This document shows positions 42,607 to 51,215 of a DNA stretch of 64,000 nucleotides, one piece after another; the first letter of the stretch is position 1, and every line of letters starts with the position of its first letter. This stretch comes from Virgisporangium aurantiacum. GTDB taxonomy: Bacteria > Actinomycetota > Actinomycetes > Mycobacteriales > Micromonosporaceae. The notes beneath the pieces were generated by a model that was not told the DNA's origin, ran no database searches, and saw nothing but the letters and a program-made list of their open reading frames with translations. The stretch lies in contig NZ_BOPG01000050.1 in the NCBI RefSeq assembly GCF_016863635.1, positions 1 to 64,000 on the forward strand, read 5' to 3'. The position numbers and the translations under genes are program-made.

Positions 42607-43098
42607 CTAAGCGCGGTGGTGCACCGCCGCCAGCTTCCCGTCCGGGTCGAGCCGGCCCAGGATCGCGTCGGTGATGGCCGTCAGCTGGGTGATCTGCTCG
42701 GGCGTCAGCGCGTCGATGACGTGCGCGCGGACCGTCGCCACGTGCCCGGGCGCGCTGGCCGTCACCGTGGCCCAGCCGGCATCGGTGAGGCGCGCGTTGG
42801 TGGCGCGCCGGTCCTGCGGGCACGGGAACCGCTCGACGAGGCCGCGGTCCTCCAGCCGCCGCACCACGTGCGAGAGCCGGGCCAGCGTGGCGTTGGTCGA
42901 CTGCGCCAGCGTGGTCATGCGCAACGTCCGCTCCGGTGCCTCGGAGAGCATCGCCAGCACGTAGTACTCGAAGTGGGCCAGGTCGGCGTCGCGGCGGAGC
43001 TGGGTCTCCAGCACCCCGGGCAGCAGTTCGACCACGGCCACCAGGCGTACCCAGGCGGCGAGCTGGTCGGGGGTGAGCCATCGCGTGTCCACCGTCAC
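42607..43098 (-). CDS. MarR-family transcriptional regulator
   Basis: A 163-aa protein. The winged helix-turn-helix reads MTTLAQSTNATLARLSHVVRRL and EDRGLVERFPCPQDRRATNARLT, with the DRR wing arginines typical of MarR. Flanking helices form the dimer interface. It is divergent from an NADP-binding oxidoreductase and an extradiol dioxygenase, with palindromes in between, so it likely represses those two genes and itself. Confidence 0.88.
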   Translation of the reverse strand: MTVDTRWLTPDQLAAWVRLVAVVELLPGVLETQLRRDADLAHFEYYVLAMLSEAPERTLRMTTLAQSTNATLARLSHVVRRLEDRGLVERFPCPQDRRATNARLTDAGWATVTASAPGHVATVRAHVIDALTPEQITQLTAITDAILGRLDPDGKLAAVHHRA

Positions 43099-43115
43099 AT
43101 CGTCCCATAAAATTA

Positions 43116-43161
43116 GTTGTTGCTACAACCATCGCCGGCATGGGATAGTTGCCGAGACAAC
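43116..43161. promoter_or_regulatory. Two palindromes in the MarR divergent promoter
   Basis: GTTGT-TGCT-ACAAC (43116-43129) and GTTG-CCGAGA-CAAC (43148-43161) share GTTG/CAAC half-sites and lie in the only A/T-rich stretch between the divergent genes. Paired similar palindromes in this position are typical MarR operators. Confidence 0.55.
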
Positions 43162-43183
43162 AAAACGACCGAGGGAGACCGTC

Positions 43184-43759
43184 ATGGCACACGTGAGCAT
43201 CATCGGCACCGGCAACATGGGATCCGCGATCGCCGGCCTGGTCACCAAGGGCGGCCACACCGTCGAGTCATTCAACAGTTCCACCGCCGACAAGCCCGTC
43301 ACCGGCGAGATCGTGGTGCTGGCGGTGCCGCACCCGGCGGTCGCCGACGTCATCGCGCAGCGCGGCGACCAGCTCGCCGGCAAGATCGTCGTCGACATCA
43401 CCAACCCGCTGAACTTCGAGACGTTCGACGACCTGGTGGTTCCCGCCGACAGCTCGGCCGCCGCCGGTATCGCCGCGGCGCTGCCCACCGCCCGCGTGGT
43501 CAAGGCGTTCAACACCAACTTCGCCGCCACCCTGGCCTCCGCCGACGTCGGCGGCCAGACCACCACGGTCCTCATCGCCGGCGACGACGCCGACGCCAAG
43601 GCGCTGCTGGCCGACATCGTCACCGCCGGCGGCCTGCGCGCGATCGACGCGGGTGCCCTCAAGCGGGCCCGCGAGCTGGAGTCGCTGGCCTTCCTGCAGA
43701 TCGGCCTCGCCGCCGGGCAGAAGGTCTCGTGGACCGGTGGCTTCGCGGTGATCCAGTGA
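43184..43759 (+). CDS. NADPH-binding oxidoreductase, F420-dependent reductase-like fold
   Basis: A 191-aa protein with the Rossmann motif VSIIGTGNMGSAIAGLVTKGG and the later VVDITNPLNF and VVKAFNTNFAATLA segments shared with NADPH:F420 oxidoreductase-like and dinucleotide-binding enzymes. The second strand (ESFNSST) is consistent with NADP. GAGGGAGACC precedes ATG 43184. The stop overlaps the next start (TGATG), so it is co-translated with the extradiol dioxygenase. Confidence 0.85.
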   Translation: MAHVSIIGTGNMGSAIAGLVTKGGHTVESFNSSTADKPVTGEIVVLAVPHPAVADVIAQRGDQLAGKIVVDITNPLNFETFDDLVVPADSSAAAGIAAALPTARVVKAFNTNFAATLASADVGGQTTTVLIAGDDADAKALLADIVTAGGLRAIDAGALKRARELESLAFLQIGLAAGQKVSWTGGFAVIQ

Positions 43760-44625
43760 TGCTGACCGGCGCCGACGCGCTCATCCCCGCCACCCACCCG
43801 TTCCGGCGGCACCTCGCGGGAATCGGGGGCTCACACCGGTCCTGGACACCCGACGACGGGCCGCTACCGGCGATCTACCTCAGCCACGGCGCGCCGCCGC
43901 TCTTCGAGCAGGCCGAGTGGATGACCGAGCTGCACGGCTGGGCCCGGTCGCTGCCCCGGCCGCGGGCGATCCTCATCGTCAGCGCCCACTGGGAGTCCGC
44001 GCCGGTGGCGATCTCCAGCAGCGCCGCCGGCACCGAGCTCGTCTACGACTTCGGCGGCTTCGCCCCGCTCTACTACCGGATGCGGTACGACACGCCGTCG
44101 TCGGAAGAGCTCGCCGGTCTGGTGAAGAAAATGCTGGGTGACGTGCACCAGCACGCCGGCCGCGGCCTCGACCACGGCGCCTGGGTGCCGTTGAAGGTCA
44201 TGTATCCGGAGGCCGACATCCCGGTCCTCCAGCTCAGCCTGCCCACCGACGACAGCACCGCCCTGATGGCCCTCGGCGAGCGCCTCAAACCGCTGCGCGA
44301 GCAGGGTGTGCTCGTCGTCGGCTCCGGCTACATGACGCACGGGCTGCCGTTCCTCACCCGCGAGATGTGGGTGGACGGCGCGGTGCCCGGCTGGTCGTCC
44401 GACTTCGACGCGTGGGCCGCCGACGCCCTCGCCCGCGGCGACGTCGACCAGCTCGCCGCGTTCCGCGACCGGGCGCCGGGCATGCCCTACGCCCACCCGA
44501 CCGTGGAGCACTTCACGCCGCTGTTCGTCACCCTCGGCGCCGCCACCGATCCGACCGCTCCGGTGGAGACCACGATCGACGGCTTCTGGATCGGCCTGGC
44601 GAAGCGCTCGTTCCAGACGCTCTGA
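43759..44625 (+). CDS. LigB-type extradiol ring-cleavage dioxygenase (4,5-DOPA dioxygenase-like)
   Basis: A 288-aa protein with the LigB/DODA features: AIYLSHGAPPL (metal His), ILIVSAHWES, DFGGF, GLDHGAWVPLKVMYP (His and Asp region), GSGYMTHGL and the terminal GFWIGLAKRSFQ. The family uses Fe(II) or Zn to cleave catechols; plant and bacterial DODA homologues act on L-DOPA or related catechols. The substrate here is unknown. Likely under MarR control with the preceding gene. Confidence 0.9.
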   Translation: MLTGADALIPATHPFRRHLAGIGGSHRSWTPDDGPLPAIYLSHGAPPLFEQAEWMTELHGWARSLPRPRAILIVSAHWESAPVAISSSAAGTELVYDFGGFAPLYYRMRYDTPSSEELAGLVKKMLGDVHQHAGRGLDHGAWVPLKVMYPEADIPVLQLSLPTDDSTALMALGERLKPLREQGVLVVGSGYMTHGLPFLTREMWVDGAVPGWSSDFDAWAADALARGDVDQLAAFRDRAPGMPYAHPTVEHFTPLFVTLGAATDPTAPVETTIDGFWIGLAKRSFQTL

Positions 44626-44645
44626 GGGCACGCTAGTTTGGTGCG

Positions 44646-47600
44646 GTGACACCCGATCTCGTCCTGCTCACGCGGGTGTCGTTCCGCGGCCGGGAGATCG
44701 CCGGCCCGCGCCTGCGGGGGCTCGTCGCCCTGCTCGCCGGAGACCTGCGCACCGGCTGCGGCACCGGGCGGCTGGTCGAGGGGATCTGGCCCGACGAGCG
44801 GCCGGAGAACCCGGCCAAGGCCCTGCAGATCCTGGTCTCCCGGGCCCGGTCGCAGCTCGGCGCCGACGTCATCGCCCGCACCGCGACCGGCTACCGGTTG
44901 ACGCTCACCGAGGATCAGGTCGACAGCTCGGCCGTCGAGCTGCGGGCCGCCGCGGCCGCGCGGTGCTCGCGGGCGGGCGATCACGCGGCGGCGCTGTCGC
45001 ACGCCGACGCCGGTCTCGCGCTGTGGGGCGGGCTTTTGTCTGCACCCGCCGACGAGGGCCCGGTCGCGGCGCTCCGGGCCGAGCGTCTCAGCGTTCATCG
45101 GACGCTCGTGCGCGCCCGCACCCTGTCCCTCGCGCGCCTGGACCGACCGGCCGAGGCCGTGGACGGGCTGGCCGGCCTGGCCACCGACCGCCCCCGCGAC
45201 GAGGAGGTGCTGGTCGAGCTGCTGCGGTGCGAGGCGGCCACGGTCGGCCCAGCCACGGCGCTGGCCCGCTACGAGTCCTACCGCCGGGCGCTGCGCGACG
45301 AGCTCGGCACCGACCCCGGCACCGCGGTGCAGGCCGAGCACCGGCGGCTGCTGCGGGGTGCGGTGCCGACCGTGCGGCGCGGCGTCACCCGGGAACCCAA
45401 CCACCTGCTCGGGCGCGACGACGACGTGGCCGCCGTGGAGGCGCTGCTGCGGTCGGCGCGGGTCACCTCGATCGTCGGGCCGGGCGGGCTCGGCAAGACC
45501 CGGCTCGCCAACGCCGTCGCGCGCCGCGCCGGGGTGCCGACGGTCACCGTCGTCCCGCTCGCCGGCATCCGCGCCGGCCGAGACGCCGGCCGAGACGCCG
45601 GCGGAGGCGCCGATGGGGACGCCGCCGACGACGTGGTCCGCGAGGTGGCCGCCGCCGTCGGGATCGGCGGGCGCCGGAACCCCGGCGGGGCCGCCGACGT
45701 CGCGGCGGCGCTGGCCACCGGCCCGGCCCTGCTCGTGCTGGACAACTGCGAGCACGTCGTCGTCGCCGTGGCCGCCCTGGTCCGCGACCTCGTGGCGCTG
45801 ACGGACGAGCTGCGGGTCCTCACCACCAGCCGCACCCCGCTCGGCCTGTCGTCGGAGTCGGTCTACCCGCTGCCCGAGCTGAGCCTGTCGACCAGCGTCG
45901 AGCTGTTCACCCAGCGGGCGCGGGCGTCCCGGCCGGGTGTCGACCTGCCGGCCGCGGCGGTAGAGGACCTGTGCCGCCACCTCGACGGGCTGCCGCTCGC
46001 GGTCGAACTGGCCGCCGCGCGGGTGCGGATCTCGTCGGTGGCCGAGGTCGCCCGGCGCCTCGACGACCGGTTCGGCCTGCTGCGCGGCGGCGCCCGCGAC
46101 GCGCCGGAGCGGCACCACACGCTGCATGCGGTGGTCGACTGGAGCTGGAACCTGCTCGACCCGGCCGGCCGGTCGGCGATGTGCGCGCTGTCGGTGTTCC
46201 CCGACGGATTCACCGCCGACGCCGCCCGTCACCTGATCGACGCGCGCGACCCGCTCATCGAGCACCTGGTCGACCACTCGCTGGTCAAGGTCTCCGACAC
46301 CCCGGCCGGGACGCGGTTCCGGATGCTGGAGACCGTCCGCGAGTTCAGCGCCGCGCGGCTCACGGCGGCGGGGGAGACCGACGGCGTCACGACCGCGTTC
46401 CTGGCCTGGGCGCGGGAGTTCGGCGTCGACCACCACGCCGACCTGGTCGGCTCCGACCCCTACGACGCCGTCGCGGCGATCCGGGCGGAGCAGGAGAACC
46501 TGTTGCAGGCCCTTCGACTGGCGCTGGGCCGCGACGACCTGCCCACCGTCGCGGCGGTCACCGCCGTCCTCAGCGGCCTGTGGTGCCTGGAGTCCAACTA
46601 CGGGCGGATGACCGGGCTGATCGGGGAGACCGCCCGGCCGCTGTCGCACTACCGGCCGGAGCCGGCGTTCGTCGAGGTGACGCGGACCGCGTTGTCGATG
46701 GCCACGGTGTACGCGTTCGCGTTCCAGGGGTCGCGTCCCGGGCGCGCGGTCGTCGCGCTGCGCCGGCTCGGCCCCGCGCCGCCCGACACGTTCATCCGGG
46801 CGGGCGGCCGGGTGATCGGCGCGCTGGCGGACCCCGCGGAGCTGCACCGGTTGTGCGACAGCGCCGAACCGCTGCTGGCCGCCGGTGCGAACATGATGGC
46901 GAGCTACCACTGGGAGGCCGCCCGGGACCTCGACGCGGCGCTGAAGGCGGCCCGGCGGGCGCTCGACGTCCTCGTCGACCGGAACCTGCCGTGGCCGTGC
47001 GCGCTGGTCCACAGCCGGCTCGCCGAACTCTGCCTCCAGGAGGAGCTCGGCGCCGAGGCCCGCGACCACCTGACCGCCGCGCAGCCGGTGCTCGAACGGC
47101 TCGGCGCCCGGTCCGACGCGGGTGGAGCCCGGGCCTGGCTCGTCCTGGCCAACCTGCAGATCGGTGACACCGACGAGGCCGAGCGCTGGCTCGACTGCCT
47201 GCCCCGGCACGCGCTCGCCGAGGACGAGGCCAAGGCGATGGGCTACGACCTCGCCCTCCGGGCCGAGGTGCTGTTCGCCCGCGGCGACACCGACGCCGGG
47301 CTGCGGTTGTGGCGGCGGGTGGTCGACCTGGTCTCCACCGCCGCCGTCACCGAGGGCGTCCCGGCGGACCTGGACCCGTGGGTGGTGGAGGCGCGGTCGG
47401 TGGCCGTCGTCGCGCACGCCCGGCACGGCCGGCTCGACCTCGTCGCCGGGGTCGCCGACGCGCTGCCCGACCGGTTGACCCACCTGCTCACCCATCCGCT
47501 GGTCAACCCGCCGCCGTACCTGGTCGAACCGGCGGTCTGCGGCACGCTGCTGCTCGCCCTCGCGACGGCCGACCTCGCGCGCGACACAGCGCGCGACACA

Positions 47601-47837
47601 GCCAGCGACACCGCCCGCGGGTCGTCGGTGGCCCGGATGATCGCCCTCGCCGAGCGGTTCCGGTTCCCGCGCACCTTCCAGCCGACGATGTCCGGCGCGG
47701 CCGCCCGCGCGGACGCCGAACGCGCCGACCGGACGGCGTACGACCGGGCGGTGTCGTCGTACGCCGCCCTCGACGGGCCCGGCCTCCGTGCGGAGGCGCT
47801 CGCCCTGCTGGATCAGCGGGTGCGGTCGCGGTTGTAG
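44646..47837 (+). CDS. SARP regulator with ATPase domain, SARP3
   Basis: A 1,063-aa protein from GTG 44646. Winged-helix DNA-binding domain (residues 1-85, RGLVALLAGDLRTG to SRARSQLGADVIART), BTAD (about 95-235), ATPase with VGPGGLGKTRLANA and LLVLDNCEHVVV, the WSWNLLDPAGR linker, then TPR-like helices. Two short runs of tandem repeats, RDAGRDAGGGADGDAA (near residue 315) and ARDTARDTASDTARG (near 980), look like recent slippage expansions. It converges on the second DrrAB operon with a 25-bp overlap of 3' ends. Confidence 0.88.
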   Translation: MTPDLVLLTRVSFRGREIAGPRLRGLVALLAGDLRTGCGTGRLVEGIWPDERPENPAKALQILVSRARSQLGADVIARTATGYRLTLTEDQVDSSAVELRAAAAARCSRAGDHAAALSHADAGLALWGGLLSAPADEGPVAALRAERLSVHRTLVRARTLSLARLDRPAEAVDGLAGLATDRPRDEEVLVELLRCEAATVGPATALARYESYRRALRDELGTDPGTAVQAEHRRLLRGAVPTVRRGVTREPNHLLGRDDDVAAVEALLRSARVTSIVGPGGLGKTRLANAVARRAGVPTVTVVPLAGIRAGRDAGRDAGGGADGDAADDVVREVAAAVGIGGRRNPGGAADVAAALATGPALLVLDNCEHVVVAVAALVRDLVALTDELRVLTTSRTPLGLSSESVYPLPELSLSTSVELFTQRARASRPGVDLPAAAVEDLCRHLDGLPLAVELAAARVRISSVAEVARRLDDRFGLLRGGARDAPERHHTLHAVVDWSWNLLDPAGRSAMCALSVFPDGFTADAARHLIDARDPLIEHLVDHSLVKVSDTPAGTRFRMLETVREFSAARLTAAGETDGVTTAFLAWAREFGVDHHADLVGSDPYDAVAAIRAEQENLLQALRLALGRDDLPTVAAVTAVLSGLWCLESNYGRMTGLIGETARPLSHYRPEPAFVEVTRTALSMATVYAFAFQGSRPGRAVVALRRLGPAPPDTFIRAGGRVIGALADPAELHRLCDSAEPLLAAGANMMASYHWEAARDLDAALKAARRALDVLVDRNLPWPCALVHSRLAELCLQEELGAEARDHLTAAQPVLERLGARSDAGGARAWLVLANLQIGDTDEAERWLDCLPRHALAEDEAKAMGYDLALRAEVLFARGDTDAGLRLWRRVVDLVSTAAVTEGVPADLDPWVVEARSVAVVAHARHGRLDLVAGVADALPDRLTHLLTHPLVNPPPYLVEPAVCGTLLLALATADLARDTARDTASDTARGSSVARMIALAERFRFPRTFQPTMSGAAARADAERADRTAYDRAVSSYAALDGPGLRAEALALLDQRVRSRL

Positions 47838-48583
47838 AGCCGCCTCGCCCACAGGTACCCGAACACCGCGATCGCGGCACACCAACCGAACGCGAGCACC
47901 GCGCTCCCGCCGATCGCGGTGCCGAGGAGCAGCCCGCGCAGCGTCTCCATGATCGGGGTGAACGGTTGGTACGCGGCGAACCAGCGCAGCCCGGCCGGCA
48001 TCGAGTCGGTGGGCACGAACCCGCTGCCGAAGAACGGCAGGATCATCAGCGGCATGGGCAGGTTGCTGGCCAACTCGACGGTCTTCGCCGCCAGACCCAT
48101 CGCGACCGTCAGCCACACGAGCGCGACCGTGGCCGCGACGAGCAGCCCGATGGCGCCCAGCCACTCGATGCCGGTGGCGTCGGGCCGGAACCCGACCAGC
48201 ACGGCCACCCCGAGCACGGCGCCGAGCTGGAGCAGGGTCTGCAGCACGCTGCCCAGCACGTGCCCGGTGAGCACCGACACCCGCGCGATCGCCATGGTCC
48301 GGAACCGCGCGATGATGCCCGTCGTCATGTCCATGGCCACCGCGATCGCGGTGCCCTGCACGGCGCCGGCGATCGTGATGAGCAGGATGCCCGGCGTCAC
48401 GTAGTTCGCGTACAGGCTGCGGCCGCCTTCTTCGCCGAGGCCGTTGCCCAGCGTGTCGCCGAGCACGAACACGAACAGCAGCAGGATGACCACCGGCACC
48501 GCGAGCAGGATCAGGATCAGCGACACGTTGCGCGACATGTGCTTGAGCTGGCGGCGCAGCATCGTCGCCGAATCCCGGATCAT
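47813..48583 (-). CDS. DrrB-type ABC-2 permease (second system)
   Basis: A 256-aa protein with six membrane helices and the ABC-2 signature YQPFTPIMETLRGLLLG. It resembles the permease at 28047 in layout. It is translated downstream of its ATPase with a 4-bp overlap, and its 3' end overlaps the SARP3 gene. Confidence 0.92.
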   Translation of the reverse strand: MIRDSATMLRRQLKHMSRNVSLILILLAVPVVILLLFVFVLGDTLGNGLGEEGGRSLYANYVTPGILLITIAGAVQGTAIAVAMDMTTGIIARFRTMAIARVSVLTGHVLGSVLQTLLQLGAVLGVAVLVGFRPDATGIEWLGAIGLLVAATVALVWLTVAMGLAAKTVELASNLPMPLMILPFFGSGFVPTDSMPAGLRWFAAYQPFTPIMETLRGLLLGTAIGGSAVLAFGWCAAIAVFGYLWARRLYNRDRTR

Positions 48584-49521
48584 CGGTTCTGTCCGATCGT
48601 CGCGAAGAACACGTCGTCGAGGTCGGGCGTGCGCACGGCGAGGCCGTCGACCTCGACGTGGCCGGCGTCGAGCCGTTCGAGCAGAGATCTGAGGTGACGC
48701 ACACCGCCGTCGCCCGGCACCCGCAGCACCAGCGGGTCGTCGCCCCGTTCCGGCACCACGCCCAGCAACACCGCCGCCGTCGCCAGCGCCTCGTCGTCAC
48801 CGAACCGCAGTTCCACGTGCCCGCCCGGCACCCGGCTCTTCAGCTCGGCCGGGGTCCCTTCGGCGACGATCCGGCCGCGGTCGAGCAGCGCGATGCGGTC
48901 GGCGAGGTGATCCGCCTCCTCCAGGTACTGGGTGGTGAGGAAGACGCTCACGCCGCCGGCCACCAGGTCCCGCACGATCTGCCACATCTCGCGCCGGCTG
49001 CGCGGGTCGAGCCCGGTGGTGGGCTCGTCGAGGAAAATCACCCGCGGGTCGCCGATGAGACCCATGGCGAGGTCGAGCTTGCGCTGCATGCCGCCCGAGT
49101 ACGTGGCCGCGCCCTGCTTCGCGGCGTCGGTGAGGCCGAACCGCTCCAGGAGGTCGGCGATCCGGCGCCGCCCCTCCCGCCGGTCGAGGTGGTGCAGGTC
49201 GGCCATCAGCAGCAGGTTCTCCTCGCCGGTGAGGTAGACGTCGACGGCCGAGAACTGCCCGGTGACGCCGATCGCGGCGCGCACCCGGTCGGCGTCCGCG
49301 ATGACGTCGTGCCCGCAGACCCGGGCCGTGCCGGAGTCGGCCCGGATGAGCGTCGAGAGAATGTGGACCATCGTGCTCTTGCCGGCGCCGTTCGGTCCGA
49401 GCAGCGCGAAGACGGTGCCCTCGGCGACGCGCAGGTCGATGCCGTCGAGCACCAGTTGGGCACCGTACGACCGGCGGAGGCCGGCCACCTCGATGGCCGG
49501 CCGGTTCGGGATGTTGGTCAT
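48580..49521 (-). CDS. DrrA-type ABC transporter ATP-binding protein (second system)
   Basis: A 313-aa protein with Walker A GPNGAGKSTM, signature YSGGMQRKLDLAM, Walker B VIFLDEPTTGLDPRSRR, H-loop TTQYLEEADH and the C-terminal TPDLDDVFFATIG of the DrrA group. With the permease it should form an exporter for a small molecule. Upstream on its strand lie two TGAAACC direct repeats with an 11-bp period. Confidence 0.93.
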   Translation of the reverse strand: MTNIPNRPAIEVAGLRRSYGAQLVLDGIDLRVAEGTVFALLGPNGAGKSTMVHILSTLIRADSGTARVCGHDVIADADRVRAAIGVTGQFSAVDVYLTGEENLLLMADLHHLDRREGRRRIADLLERFGLTDAAKQGAATYSGGMQRKLDLAMGLIGDPRVIFLDEPTTGLDPRSRREMWQIVRDLVAGGVSVFLTTQYLEEADHLADRIALLDRGRIVAEGTPAELKSRVPGGHVELRFGDDEALATAAVLLGVVPERGDDPLVLRVPGDGGVRHLRSLLERLDAGHVEVDGLAVRTPDLDDVFFATIGQNR

Positions 49522-49553
49522 GCCGGTACGGTGCGCCGGTCCCGGATTGCGCC

Positions 49554-49571
49554 GGTTTCACCGCGGTTTCA
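49554..49571 (-). promoter_or_regulatory. Direct repeats upstream of the second DrrA gene (candidate SARP operator)
   Basis: On the minus strand TGAAACC occurs twice with an 11-bp period (49571-49565 and 49560-49554), 33 nt upstream of the start codon. The heptamer is close to the TGAAGCC at SARP1. No clear -10 element follows at 8 bp, so the assignment depends on the repeat pattern and the adjacent SARP3 gene. Confidence 0.4.
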
Positions 49572-49605
49572 CCACCCGGTCCCCCTGCGCAGGCCCGATT
49601 TTGTG

Positions 49606-49653
49606 GATCTTGGACTGCGTGAGGTGCCATGGCCCCTTCGGGAGTCCAAGATC
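49606..49653. repeat. Intergenic hairpin with GATCTTG ends
   Basis: GATCTTGGACT (49606-49616) and AGTCCAAGATC (49643-49653) form a perfect 11-bp stem; the 26-nt interior has further partial pairing. It lies between the divergent drrA2 and epimerase genes and shares its GATCTTG ends with the hairpins at 33982 and 39513. Confidence 0.55.
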
Positions 49654-49709
49654 TCGGAAGCAGCCGTCGACGCGAAGTACCCGCCGTGGCGTGGGGGTGG
49701 TCTGGCACG

Positions 49710-50621
49710 ATGCTCGGCGTGAAGGTGGTACTCGCGGGCGGGTCGGGCGCCCTCGGTCGCGCCATCGCGGCCGATCTGGCCGGCCGGGGCGACGAGGTGG
49801 TGGTGCTGACCCGCACCGTCCGGGAGGGGTCGCCGTACCGGCAGGTGCGGTGGGACGGTGTCACCGTCGGCCCGTGGGCAACGGAACTTTCCGGCGCCGC
49901 CGTCGTGAATCTGGCCGGCGAGCTCGTCGACCGGCGGCCGACCGCGGCGAACGTCGAGCTGCTCACCCGGTCGCGGGTCGAGCCGACGACGGCGTTGGCG
50001 CTCGCGGCGGCCGGATCGGACCGGCCGCCCACCGTGTGGGTGCAGGCGAGCACGCTGGCGATCTACGGCGACGGCGGGGAGGCCGTCCTCGCCGAGGATG
50101 CGCCACCCGCCGACGGTCCGCCGCAGATGGCCGGCGTCGCGCGGGCCTGGGAGGACGCGGCCGCCGGTGCGCGGGCGGGCCGGCAGGTGGTGCTGCGCAC
50201 CGGCGTCGTCCTCGATCGTGGCACCCCGGCCCTGAACCGCCTCGCCGGCCTGGCCCGCTGGGGCCTCGGCGGCCGGGTCGGTTCCGGCCGGCAGTGGGTG
50301 AGCTGGCTGCACGTCGCCGACTTCCTGACGATCGTGCGCCGGTCGCTCGACGATCCCGCGATGGCCGACGTCGTGCACGCCACGAGCCCGAACCCGGTCC
50401 GCAACGCCGAGCTGATGGCCGCGCTGCGGCGGGTCCTGCGTCGCCCACCGGCCCCGCCGACGCCCGCGCCGCTGGTGCGGGTCGGCGCCCTGCTGCTGCG
50501 CACCGACCCGGCGCTCGCCCTGACCGGCCGCCGCTGCGTCCCGCGACGCCTGCTCGACGCCGGGTTCGGGTTCGCGCGTCCCGACCTGCTCCCCGCGCTG
50601 CGCGACCTGCTCACCGCCTGA
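49710..50621 (+). CDS. NAD(P)-dependent epimerase, TIGR01777-like
   Basis: A 303-aa protein with Rossmann motif VVLAGGSGALGRAIA, then VVNLAGELVDRRPTA, TVWVQASTLAIYGDGGE, VVLRTGVVLDRG and WVSWLHVADF, the order of conserved blocks in TIGR01777 epimerases. Starts are ATG 49710 or GTG 49719. Function of the family is not settled (sugar epimerase-like). Neighbours give no clue. Confidence 0.8.
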   Translation: MLGVKVVLAGGSGALGRAIAADLAGRGDEVVVLTRTVREGSPYRQVRWDGVTVGPWATELSGAAVVNLAGELVDRRPTAANVELLTRSRVEPTTALALAAAGSDRPPTVWVQASTLAIYGDGGEAVLAEDAPPADGPPQMAGVARAWEDAAAGARAGRQVVLRTGVVLDRGTPALNRLAGLARWGLGGRVGSGRQWVSWLHVADFLTIVRRSLDDPAMADVVHATSPNPVRNAELMAALRRVLRRPPAPPTPAPLVRVGALLLRTDPALALTGRRCVPRRLLDAGFGFARPDLLPALRDLLTA

Positions 50622-50783
50622 CCGTCGACCCCGCGGCGGCACGGCCGCTCCGATTGTGCCGACATCGTCCGATCAGGTGGTCTGTCTCGGCTAAAAGACC
50701 GGTTAAAGCGTGTTTGCCGTGTTTGGATCCTTCTGTGACGGGAAAGTACTAACAGTAGTCAAGCAGTCACGGAGGGATAATTC

Positions 50784-51143
50784 ATGAGGACCATGCAGCG
50801 CGCGGCCGCGATCGCCGGCCTTGCCCTGATGACGGGCGGCCTCTTCGGCGTCACCGCCACCGCGGCCTCGGCCGCGCCGACGCAGGAGAGCACCGCCGCA
50901 ACGAGCACGGAGAACGACCGCCGCGGCGGCGGCGACTGGGACGACCGTGGGGGCCGCGACTGGGGCCGCGACTGGGGACGGCGCGACCGCAACTACGTGG
51001 TGGACCGGTTCGACACCCGGCGCGAGTGCCGGTGGCGGGGCTGGATCGGCGAGAACCGCGGCCGGTGGGAGAACCCGCGCTGCTACCGGGTCGGTGGCGA
51101 CTGGCTCCTGGTCGTCGAGCGCAGTCACCGTCGCTGGCACTGA
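50784..51143 (+). CDS. Small secreted protein rich in Arg, Trp and Asp (119 aa)
   Basis: A signal peptide (MRTMQRAAAIAGLALMTGG through ASAAP, cleavage near residue 30) precedes an unstructured GGDWDDRGGRDWGRDWGRR stretch and a C-terminal part with two Cys (RRECRWRGWIGENRGR and NPRCYRVGG) that likely form a disulfide. GGAGGG precedes ATG 50784. I recognise no named family; similar secreted basic proteins are frequent in actinomycetes. Confidence 0.7.
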   Translation: MRTMQRAAAIAGLALMTGGLFGVTATAASAAPTQESTAATSTENDRRGGGDWDDRGGRDWGRDWGRRDRNYVVDRFDTRRECRWRGWIGENRGRWENPRCYRVGGDWLLVVERSHRRWH

Positions 51144-51156
51144 GCGGCTAGTACGA

Positions 51157-51192
51157 ACGACGGAGCGGGTGGCGTGCCACCCGCTCCGTCGT
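51157..51192. terminator. 17-bp perfect hairpin terminator
   Basis: ACGACGGAGCGGGTGGC (51157-51173) and GCCACCCGCTCCGTCGT (51176-51192) are perfectly complementary, with a 2-nt centre so that about four nucleotides form the loop. It follows the secreted protein gene by 13 nt and precedes the next start by 23 nt. Confidence 0.75.
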
Positions 51193-51215
51193 GCTGTCCG
51201 TGGCACCATGTCCGC

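Noticed and set aside
44487..48800. Huge minus-strand frame opposite SARP3 and drrB2
   Set aside because: It crosses the ends of three real genes and lacks any recognisable domain.
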